From positions 1 through 31,974 of the forward strand of contig JBCDDQ010000009.1 in assembly GCA_039180225.1 (NCBI GenBank): DNA of 31,974 bases. The letters run 5' to 3'. Shown here one piece after another: positions 8,391 to 15,259 of the stretch. This DNA comes from JAAEUE01 sp039180225. GTDB taxonomy: Bacteria > Pseudomonadota > Alphaproteobacteria > Rhizobiales > CAJQND01. The position numbers were made by a program, and so were the translations under genes. The notes below the pieces were generated by a model. That model ran no database searches. It was given only the letters and a program-made list of their open reading frames with translations, and was not told the DNA's origin. The first letter of the stretch is position 1; each line of letters begins with the position of its first letter.

Positions 8391-9629
8391 TTGCTGTATC
8401 ATATCTACGAAATGAACCATGCTGCGCTTGCGCCCATGCGGGCGGCAGCAAATGCGAGCCGCTTCTTTTGGAAGAATCCCTTAAATCCGCTCTCTGAAAC
8501 CCCGGCAGGCAAAGTCACTGCTGCAGGCCTCGATATGTTTGAACGTATCACCCGCAGATATGGCAAGCCGGAGTTCGGTATTGAGGAGATCAGCACCCTC
8601 AATGCGACCTATAGGGTGGAAGAGCATGTGGTGTGGTCGAAGCCATTCTGTGATCTGTTGCACTTCAGAAAGATCGATAAGCGCAATTCCTCGCCCAACC
8701 AGCCCCCGTTGCTGATCGTGGCGCCCATGTCTGGGCACTATGCGACTTTGTTAAGGGGCACTGTGGAAACCATGCTGACCACTCATGATGTGTACATCAC
8801 CGATTGGGCAGATGCGCGTGATGTACCGCTCACACAAGGGCACTTCGATTTGGACGATTACATTGATTATGTAATCGAGATGCTCGGTCACCTTGGTCCA
8901 AACGTACATGTTATGGCCGTGTGTCAGCCATCCGTCCCGGTCTTGGCAGCCGTCTCGTTGATGTCAGCAACAAATGACCCCTGTCTGCCTGCGACCATGA
9001 CCTTGATGGGGGGGCCCATCGACACGCGGCGCAATCCCACCGCGGTCAATAAGCTCTGTGAAACACGCAGCTTGGCCTGGTTCAAGCGCAATGTGATCAA
9101 GAAAGTACCATTCCCCAATGCGGGTATGATGCGGGATGTCTATCCGGGCTTCTTACAGCTCACCGGCTTCATGACCATGAATTTGGATCGCCATTTGAAC
9201 GCACACAAGGAGCTCTACTGGCATCTGGTTGAGGGCGACGGCGACAGTGCAGAAAAGCACGAAGAGTTCTACGATGAATATCTCTCCGTGATGGATTTGA
9301 CCGCGGAATTCTACTTGCAGACGATCGAAAAGGTGTTCATCGAACATGCTTTGCCCAAGGGTACATTCACGCATCGCAACAAGCTGATCGATCCGAGCCT
9401 GATCAAGAACGTGGCGCTGTTCACTGTGGAAGGCGAGCGGGACGATATCTCAGGTGTCGGACAAACCGAAGCGGCCCACGACATCTGTTCGAAAATTCCG
9501 AAGTCCAAGAAGCATCACTACCTGCAGCCCAAGGTTGGGCATTATGGTGTGTTCAACGGCGGACGATTCCGCGCTGAGATTGCTCCGCGCATTACGGATT
9601 TCACGTTAAGCCATCCAAAAGCTGGCTAA
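8391..9629 (+). CDS. phaZ: Intracellular poly(3-hydroxybutyrate) depolymerase
   Basis: This enzyme hydrolyses native intracellular PHB granules and releases 3-hydroxybutyrate for carbon and energy. The 412-residue product matches the intracellular depolymerase family in length and layout. The N-terminus MLYHIYEMNHAALAPMR is characteristic and fixes a TTG start at 8391, behind a purine-rich GAGGGG. The thiol nucleophile Cys178 lies in AVCQPSVPV, where most alpha/beta hydrolases have GxSxG. An Asp in EGERDDISG (351/352) and His384 in KVGHYGVFNGGRF complete the triad. C-terminal sequence follows the PHB depolymerase C-terminal domain. It is probably transcribed alone or with the YgjP-like gene 57 bp downstream. 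The protein implies that the organism stores PHB. Confidence 0.93.
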   Translation: MLYHIYEMNHAALAPMRAAANASRFFWKNPLNPLSETPAGKVTAAGLDMFERITRRYGKPEFGIEEISTLNATYRVEEHVVWSKPFCDLLHFRKIDKRNSSPNQPPLLIVAPMSGHYATLLRGTVETMLTTHDVYITDWADARDVPLTQGHFDLDDYIDYVIEMLGHLGPNVHVMAVCQPSVPVLAAVSLMSATNDPCLPATMTLMGGPIDTRRNPTAVNKLCETRSLAWFKRNVIKKVPFPNAGMMRDVYPGFLQLTGFMTMNLDRHLNAHKELYWHLVEGDGDSAEKHEEFYDEYLSVMDLTAEFYLQTIEKVFIEHALPKGTFTHRNKLIDPSLIKNVALFTVEGERDDISGVGQTEAAHDICSKIPKSKKHHYLQPKVGHYGVFNGGRFRAEIAPRITDFTLSHPKAG

Positions 9630-9640
9630 ACCCTACAGTT

Positions 9641-9658
9641 TGCCGGCGGTTTGCGGCA
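9641..9658 (+). terminator. Weak candidate terminator after phaZ
   Basis: TGCCG and CGGCA form a 5-bp stem with an 8-base loop, followed by the T-rich stretch TTATCGTTTT. The stem is short and the T-run is interrupted, so termination efficiency is doubtful. It sits 11 bases after the phaZ stop and just before the next gene. Confidence 0.3.
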
Positions 9659-9686
9659 TTATCGTTTTCAATGATGATTGATTCGG

Positions 9687-10466
9687 ATGAGAACCCGGAT
9701 GACCCTGGCGGCTTTGCGAAAACTGATTGATCCCGGACCGGCCGGCCAGCCGCAGCGCGCAGGCTTGGTTATTGACGGGGCCGAAACGCCGGTGACTTTT
9801 AGGCGTAATGCCCAGGCACGGCGGATCATCCTACGCATGAATCCGAAGGGTGAAGGCATTGTCTTGACTGTGCCGCCGGGCACAACCCAGCGCGAAGCTC
9901 TGAACTTTGCGGTTTCTCAAAGCGCTTGGATCGCCGCTCGGCTAAAGCGCACGCCAGACAAGGTCGACTTTGCGGATGGCGTTGAAGTGCCTTTTCGCGG
10001 TGAGATGCATGAAATTCGTCACCAACCCATGCCGCGCCGGACTGTGTGGTGTGCAAATCCAGTGGGCGGCGGAGGGGTGCCGTTGTTGTGCGTTTCAGGG
10101 CGGATTGAACACCTGCCGCGCCGGCTCAAGGACTGGCTGAAGGCCCAGGCCCGGGCGGATCTTTCAGCAGCTTCTGAACGCTACGCTGCCGCCATGGGGC
10201 TGCGATATTCCCGCCTTTCAATCCGCGATCAGTCTTCGCGATGGGGGTCCTGTTCGTCCACGGGTGCGTTGTCCTATTCGTGGCGTCTGGTCATGGCGCC
10301 GCCGGATGTGCTGGATTATGTGGCGGCCCATGAGGTCGCCCACTTGGCGGAAATGAACCATGGTCCAGCCTTCTGGGCTCTGGTGAAGCAGCATTGTCCG
10401 CACACGAAAACCGCCAAGCACTGGCTTAAGCAAAATGGCCGGGGCCTGCATCGTTACGGTGTTTAA
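9687..10466 (+). CDS. YgjP-like zinc metallopeptidase (SprT/M48-type fold)
   Basis: This putative zinc-dependent peptidase belongs to the YgjP family (DUF45). The signature HEVAHLAEMNHGPAFW supplies His215, Glu216, His219 and the third ligand His225 (numbered from ATG 9687). The preceding LSIRDQSSRWGSCSSTGALSYSWRLVMAP is the family's conserved block. Length, 259 residues, is normal. The start is uncertain: TTG 9678, ATG 9687 and ATG 9699 are in frame, none has a strong ribosome-binding site, and ATG 9687 is a compromise. No signal peptide is evident, so the protein should be cytoplasmic. Cellular substrates of this family are not well established. Its TAA overlaps the stop of the convergent PBP1A gene by 4 bp. 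Confidence 0.87.
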   Translation: MRTRMTLAALRKLIDPGPAGQPQRAGLVIDGAETPVTFRRNAQARRIILRMNPKGEGIVLTVPPGTTQREALNFAVSQSAWIAARLKRTPDKVDFADGVEVPFRGEMHEIRHQPMPRRTVWCANPVGGGGVPLLCVSGRIEHLPRRLKDWLKAQARADLSAASERYAAAMGLRYSRLSIRDQSSRWGSCSSTGALSYSWRLVMAPPDVLDYVAAHEVAHLAEMNHGPAFWALVKQHCPHTKTAKHWLKQNGRGLHRYGV

Positions 10467-12580
10467 CGATTGTCGTCCTGAATGCCATTATTGCGCCGCT
10501 GCGTGCGTACAGGCGGCTGCTCAAAGCTCCCCTGCTCGCTTTGGCGATTGCCAAAGATATCGCGGAAGAAGGTGGAGATGGTCTCCTCCGCGCGCCCGGC
10601 GCTTTCGAAGAAGTCATCGATGGGCCATGACTCACTCAGATAATCGGTGTCGGACGAAGGTGTTTCGCCGGGCAGTGGAACTGCCGGCAAATTGGCGTGG
10701 GCGGCGACCATTACGTCTTTCCAGATCTGCGCAGGAAGGGATCCCCCGGTGACCCGCTTCGTCGGCTTGGAATTGTCATTGCCCACCCAGACGCCGGCGA
10801 CATATTGGGCCGTGTAACCGATGAACCAGGCATCTTTGTAGCTTTGCGTTGTGCCGGTCTTGCCGCCCACCTCACGTCCTGGAAGCTGGGCGCGCTTGCC
10901 CGTTCCGGCATTGACCACGGCCGCCAGCATATTGTTCATGGTGCCCAGTTCAGTGGGATCAAGCACCTGACCTGGCCCTGAGCCCTTACGCTCATAGAGG
11001 ATGCGTCCGTCGGTGGAGACAATCCTCTTGATCACGTTTGGAAAAACACCACGTCCGCCATTGGCAAATGGTGCGTAAGCGCCCACCAATTCCAAGAGGC
11101 TCACCTCAGAGGTGCCAAGTGCAATGGACGGCAATGATTCGAGCTTCGATTTAATGCCCAGACGCTTGGCGTTGGAAACCACAAGCGCGGGCCCCGCTTC
11201 CACGGCGAGACGCACGGCAACGGTATTGATGGAGCGTGCCAAGGCAGACCTTAAGGTGACCTGGCCATAATACTTCTTGTTGTAGTTTTCCGGGCACCAG
11301 CGATCGATACAAAAGCGCTCATCTTCAACCACGGAGTTTGGAGAAAAACCCATGTCCACCGCAGAGAGATAAACAAACGGCTTAAAGGCCGATCCCGGCT
11401 GGCGTTTTGCGCTCACCGCCCGGTTGAACTGGCTCTTGATGTAGGATTTGCCGCCCACCATCGCAACGATTTCGCCGGTGGGGTTCATCACCACCATAGC
11501 CCCTTGGCTCACATTCAGCTTTGTGCCCTGGTTCACCAACTGGCGGCGCAGGCTGCGTTCGGCCACCGTCTGCAGGGCGGGGTTGATCGAGGTTTGGACG
11601 ATCAGCCCGTCGGCTTTGCTACCCGTGAACTCAGGCACCAGTTCTTCCACCCAATCCACAATGTATTGGGTGGCTGGAATGTAATCGATCGCCTTCACAT
11701 CCGCCGGCCGGTTCACGGCGCGCTTGGCTTCCGCCTCGGTGATGTAACCCTCCTTGATCATGCTGGAGAGCACCAGAATGGAGCGCTTTCGCGATCCTTT
11801 CGGGTTTGACTTTGGATTGAGCCGCGAGGGCGCCTTCAACAGCGCGGCCATAGCTGCGGCTTCTGCCAGGCTGAGTTGGCGGGCGCTCTTGTCGAAGTAC
11901 GTCTTTGCGGCGGCCTCTACTCCATAGGCTCCGCCACCGAAATAGACCCGGTTGAGATAGAGCTGAAGGATCTCGTCCTTTGAAAACTTATGCTCCAACC
12001 ATAGGGCCAGGATAGCCTCTTGAACTTTCCGATGGATCGTACGTTCTGGCTTCAAGAACAGGTTTTTGGCCAGTTGCTGGGTCAGAGTAGAGCCGCCTTG
12101 CACAACACGGCCGGCCTTGAAGTTCCGGTACATGGCCCGCGCCAGGGCGACCAGATCCACTCCGAAATGCTGTCTGAACCGCCGGTCCTCTATCGCCAGG
12201 ACCGCTTGTGGCACATAGCTGGGCAAATCGCGCAGACGCACGTCATCGCCCAGGAACATACCGCTTTCAGCGAGCACCTCGCCATTATCCGCCAAAAGCA
12301 CAATGCCCTCAGTGCGCTTGGGAATAGTAAAGATATCTTGACCGGGCAGGGCATAGACCATGTACCCCGCAATTCCGATCAAACCAACGAACCCCCAGAG
12401 AACGAAGGTCATCGACCACATGGCAATACGGGCCGTAGGCGAGCGGCGCTGGGCAGAGCGGGATTTCTTGGATTTCCGCGCTTTGCGTCCGCCACGCGCC
12501 TGCGGCGCAGGCGCGCTCAGCTTCGGGGGCACGCGTTTGCTCTTGGTCGTTTTTGACTTTGAGGAACGAAAGAGCTTCAT
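10463..12580 (-). CDS. Penicillin-binding protein 1A, bifunctional peptidoglycan synthase
   Basis: This class A PBP polymerises glycan strands and crosslinks peptides in the periplasm. Numbered from ATG 12580 it has 705 residues: a very basic cytoplasmic tail (about 1-48), one transmembrane anchor (about 52-75), a glycosyltransferase domain with catalytic Glu131 in AIEDRRFRQHFG and QGGSTLTQQLAKN (161-173), and a transpeptidase domain. The latter shows the nucleophile Ser397 in SAFKPF, SIN (450-452) and KTGTT (574-578). It is shorter than E. coli PBP1A because it lacks a large insert between the two domains. An in-frame GTG at 12604 would add eight residues; ATG is preferred, though neither start has a strong ribosome-binding site. 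It is divergent from the exported caspase-like gene. Confidence 0.95.
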   Translation of the reverse strand: MKLFRSSKSKTTKSKRVPPKLSAPAPQARGGRKARKSKKSRSAQRRSPTARIAMWSMTFVLWGFVGLIGIAGYMVYALPGQDIFTIPKRTEGIVLLADNGEVLAESGMFLGDDVRLRDLPSYVPQAVLAIEDRRFRQHFGVDLVALARAMYRNFKAGRVVQGGSTLTQQLAKNLFLKPERTIHRKVQEAILALWLEHKFSKDEILQLYLNRVYFGGGAYGVEAAAKTYFDKSARQLSLAEAAAMAALLKAPSRLNPKSNPKGSRKRSILVLSSMIKEGYITEAEAKRAVNRPADVKAIDYIPATQYIVDWVEELVPEFTGSKADGLIVQTSINPALQTVAERSLRRQLVNQGTKLNVSQGAMVVMNPTGEIVAMVGGKSYIKSQFNRAVSAKRQPGSAFKPFVYLSAVDMGFSPNSVVEDERFCIDRWCPENYNKKYYGQVTLRSALARSINTVAVRLAVEAGPALVVSNAKRLGIKSKLESLPSIALGTSEVSLLELVGAYAPFANGGRGVFPNVIKRIVSTDGRILYERKGSGPGQVLDPTELGTMNNMLAAVVNAGTGKRAQLPGREVGGKTGTTQSYKDAWFIGYTAQYVAGVWVGNDNSKPTKRVTGGSLPAQIWKDVMVAAHANLPAVPLPGETPSSDTDYLSESWPIDDFFESAGRAEETISTFFRDIFGNRQSEQGSFEQPPVRTQRRNNGIQDDNR

Positions 12581-12677
12581 AACGATCCAGGTTATGGTTT
12601 GCACGAAAGCGAGCGTCTCAACCAGCCATTAGCCCAGCGGCATTAACCTTTTGCTAATTGTTGCGCTTTTTTCCCCG

Positions 12678-12738
12678 TTTCAGGTTTAGTTGCCTGAAAA
12701 CAGGGCCGCATTATGGCCCAGAGGGCGATTATTGCCCT
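12678..12738. promoter_or_regulatory. Three consecutive dyads in the PBP1A/caspase divergent region
   Basis: The 247-bp space between the divergent starts (12580 and 12828) holds three inverted repeats in a row. TTTCAGG-N8-CCTGAAA spans 12678-12699, GGGCC-N7-GGCCC spans 12703-12719, and AGGGC-N7-GCCCT spans 12722-12738. The last two look like imperfect copies of one another: both have a GGGC/GCCC frame around an AT-rich centre, with centres 19 bp apart. This fits a tandem operator controlling one or both genes. No regulator is encoded next to it. Confidence 0.4.
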
Positions 12739-12827
12739 GCACAACGGTTGCTGCCCGCAGGCTTTGAAGAGTGTACAATTTTCCCACCTCCTATTACAAC
12801 AACGCCAGCCTTTCGTTGGGATTGTCT

Positions 12828-14090
12828 ATGCTGCGCGCTCTGCTTTGCCTTTTTGTCTTGGCTTTGTTGACACTGGCCTCACCCGCCAATGCGGAGCGGC
12901 GCGTTGCGCTGGTGATCGGCAATAGCGCCTACACAAACACACCTGCTCTAAAGAACCCCGCGAACGATGCCGCCGTTGTGGCTGCAAGCCTGAAGGCCCT
13001 GAAGTTCGAAGTGACCGAAGTCGTCAACGGCACCCACCGCCAGATGCTTGACGCCATGTCTGCCTTCGGGCGCTCAGCGGCTGGTGCAGATGTAGCCCTG
13101 GTGTTCTATGCTGGACATGGCGTCCAGGTTGCCGGACGCAACTGGCTTCTGCCGGTGGGATCAAGCATTGCAGCTGAGACCGATCTGCCGGCCCAGGCCG
13201 TGCGCGCGAGCGATATTATGGAGGTGATGGAAACATCGGGAGCGCGCCTGAAGCTTATGATCCTCGATGCCTGCCGCAACAACCCGTTGCCCACGTCGGC
13301 GAGCCGCAGCGCATCGCGTGGTCTTGCCCGTGTGGAGGCGAACAGTGCGGGCACGATGATCACGTTCGCCACGGCGCCCGGTGATGTAGCCGCTGATGGC
13401 GACACGGCAAACAGTCCGTTTACCGCCGCGCTGGTTCAGCACATCACGACGCCTGGCCTTGAAATCCGCCAGCTCATGGGCCGGGTTCGCGAGACTGTCT
13501 ACAAGAGCACGGGTAAGCGGCAGTTGCCCTGGGTCAACGAAGCACTGATCGGCGAATTTTACTTCGCCGGCAAAGATCCCAACGCCACGCCCGTGCCGGT
13601 GTTGAAGCCCAAGGCCATAACGGTCGTGGAAACCAAGCCCGAAGCCACTGGTCCCTCAGAAAAAGAGGCGTTTGCCCTGGCACAAACGCTGAACACGATT
13701 GAGGCATGGGATGTGTTCCTGAAACAGTTTCCCAGCGGTCCCTATGCCGGGTTTGCTGCCGCTGCACGCGCAAAGTTGTCGGCGCCGGCACAGGGCACGA
13801 CCCAAACGGTGGCAGTTCCATCTGCGTCGGACCCGTCTGCAGGCTTCTTGTTTCCCAATTCCCACAGGGTGAGGATCACGCCTGGTCAACTGGAAACCCT
13901 GTCAAAGAAGCAACTCAGGATCGCGCGCAATGAAATTTATGCCCGTCGCGGGCGCTATTTCAAAAGTGCAGATTTGAAGCGCCACTTTGGCCAGTTTGGT
14001 TGGTACCGGCCACGCACATGGAATCCGCGGCTCAACCGGATCGAAAAGGCCAACGTGAAGCTCATCAAGAACACCGAGCGATGGCGTTAA
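12828..14090 (+). CDS. Exported caspase-fold (peptidase C14) protein with C-terminal YARHG domain
   Basis: The protein has 420 residues. A signal peptide (MLRALLCLFVLALLTLASPANA, cleavage after residue 22) sends it to the periplasm. A caspase-like domain (about 24-248) carries the dyad His97 in FYAGHGVQ and Cys149 in LDACRNNP. A helical linker (about 278-317) with one WDVFLKQFPSGPYAGFA repeat follows. A C-terminal YARHG domain (about 343-417, core ARNEIYARRGRYF) ends the protein; such domains are thought to act at the cell envelope. ATG 12828 is preferred over an upstream in-frame GTG at 12771 because the signal peptide begins there. The stop is overlapped by the start of the M15 peptidase, so the two are probably translated together. 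Substrate and role are unknown. Confidence 0.9.
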   Translation: MLRALLCLFVLALLTLASPANAERRVALVIGNSAYTNTPALKNPANDAAVVAASLKALKFEVTEVVNGTHRQMLDAMSAFGRSAAGADVALVFYAGHGVQVAGRNWLLPVGSSIAAETDLPAQAVRASDIMEVMETSGARLKLMILDACRNNPLPTSASRSASRGLARVEANSAGTMITFATAPGDVAADGDTANSPFTAALVQHITTPGLEIRQLMGRVRETVYKSTGKRQLPWVNEALIGEFYFAGKDPNATPVPVLKPKAITVVETKPEATGPSEKEAFALAQTLNTIEAWDVFLKQFPSGPYAGFAAAARAKLSAPAQGTTQTVAVPSASDPSAGFLFPNSHRVRITPGQLETLSKKQLRIARNEIYARRGRYFKSADLKRHFGQFGWYRPRTWNPRLNRIEKANVKLIKNTERWR

Positions 14091-14878
14091 GCAAGGTTAT
14101 AGCGTCACTCTTGCTGATGAGCTGGCTGACATCGGTGGCACTGGCAGAGACCTATGGCGCTCCACCATCAGACATTCGAGAGCGGCTTGATGCGCTGGTG
14201 GCGGCCTATCCGGAGCATCTCATCAGCCACAACGGCAAGGAGATCACCTGGCGAGATGGCACCACCATGGCGGTGTCCGATGGGCGTACGGACAAGTCGT
14301 TCAGCGAGCTCTTAAACAAGCCGGACATTGACGACATGTTCGCTTTCCCGTACCGCGCCGGCAGCTCGCCGTCCGCTCCGCCTCTGTTACATGACCCGGG
14401 GCGCATCCGGTACGAGCCCTTCTTTACAAAGATGTACGGCGATTGTCGCTCCGGCAAGGGCCCGCCTCCTCAGGTATCAGTGCCCTGGCTGAAGTCCAAA
14501 GGCGGAGGTGTCGTGCGCATCACTACGGTAAACGACGTGCATGAGGCCTTGGCAGCGGTCTCTGCGGAGCTCGATAAGCTGCCGAACAAGTTTGTGAAGT
14601 TTCTCAAACCCAACGCCGGTACATACAATTGCCGCAAGATCGCCGGCACCAAGAGATTGTCCGTTCACGCCTTTGCCGCCGCCATAGACATCAACGTAAA
14701 GTACGCCCACTACTGGAAATGGACGAAGCCCGGCAGCAGCGGCACTTACCCATGGCGCAACCGGATCCCTGAAGAGATCGTTGAGATTTTCGAGCGTCAC
14801 GGCTTCATCTGGGGCGGGCGGTGGTACCACTACGACACCATGCATTTTGAGTATCGTCCTGAGCTTTTGGCAAAATAA
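14081..14878 (+). CDS. Exported M15-family metallopeptidase (VanY/D,D-carboxypeptidase-like)
   Basis: This 265-residue protein has an N-terminal signal peptide (LSKVIASLLLMSWLTSVALA, cleavage near residue 22). Its C-terminal zinc peptidase domain belongs to the M15 family, whose members cleave D-Ala-D-Ala or endopeptide bonds of peptidoglycan. Zinc ligands are seen as His196 and Asp203 in LSVHAFAAAIDINV, and His255 in DTMHFEYRPELL. The N-terminal half (about 25-145) has no domain I recognise. The start ATG at 14081 overlaps the end of the caspase gene by 10 bp (ATGGCGTTAA), which supports translational coupling. A longer in-frame start at 14000 would destroy the signal peptide and is rejected. 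Exact bond specificity is unknown. Confidence 0.88.
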   Translation: MALSKVIASLLLMSWLTSVALAETYGAPPSDIRERLDALVAAYPEHLISHNGKEITWRDGTTMAVSDGRTDKSFSELLNKPDIDDMFAFPYRAGSSPSAPPLLHDPGRIRYEPFFTKMYGDCRSGKGPPPQVSVPWLKSKGGGVVRITTVNDVHEALAAVSAELDKLPNKFVKFLKPNAGTYNCRKIAGTKRLSVHAFAAAIDINVKYAHYWKWTKPGSSGTYPWRNRIPEEIVEIFERHGFIWGGRWYHYDTMHFEYRPELLAK

Positions 14879-15259
14879 CCCGGTTGTGACTCACGTCACA
14901 GGTGGATCGCCGGATTTGCGGTATCACCCTCTTGGGCACTCCCACTGTCACTCCGACTTGTAGTGCTCGCGCCCGGTCGGTCCTAGAATCCCCCCGGTGA
15001 GGCCGGCTGGGCGCTGCTATCGAGCCTGATGCTTGGCGTCTTCTCTGAAACTCTCAACTGAAACAATGAAATAGAGCCTGCCGAACATTCCACTTTGACG
15101 AGGTTCGGCAAAAAAACCGTTGTTAACTTTGATTGTACGGCAATTCACTCAAGAACACCTATGTCCATAATCAAATATTGGAAGGCCATGAAGAGTGTGG
15201 CATGGTGTGCCATAAAGGGCATCTTTTTGTCTGGGGATTGTGTGTAGGGAGTTGGTGGC
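14879..15259. other. 381-bp non-coding region before the L,D-transpeptidase
   Basis: I see no convincing gene here. Besides the CRP-like palindrome, it contains an 8-bp hairpin (TGCCGAAC at 15079-15086 and GTTCGGCA at 15103-15110) followed by seven A residues including the stem's last base. It also holds a small dyad TGGCA-N5-TGCCA at 15198-15212, close to the gene. The hairpin is followed by A rather than T on the plus strand, so it is not a plus-strand intrinsic terminator. The length suggests a long leader or a multi-site promoter for the downstream gene. Confidence 0.5.
14885..14900. promoter_or_regulatory. Perfect CRP-consensus palindrome
   Basis: TGTGACTCACGTCACA matches the TGTGA-N6-TCACA recognition pattern of CRP-family regulators exactly. 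It begins six bases after the M15 peptidase stop and lies 360 bp upstream of the L,D-transpeptidase start. It could be a CRP-type activator or repressor site for the downstream gene, or a transcript-end hairpin. The absence of a T-run makes a terminator unlikely. Confidence 0.5.

Noticed and set aside
12643..12657. CtrA-like sequence TTAA-N7-CTAA near the PBP1A/caspase promoter
   Set aside because: It has one mismatch to TTAA-N7-TTAA and such AT-rich matches are frequent; not enough to call a site.
14000..14080. Upstream in-frame start for the M15 peptidase
   Set aside because: It would place 27 hydrophilic residues before a clear signal peptide and lengthen the overlap with the caspase gene.
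15079..15117. Hairpin plus A-run as a terminator for the minus strand
   Set aside because: On the minus strand the T-run would precede the stem, not follow it, and no minus-strand gene ends there.
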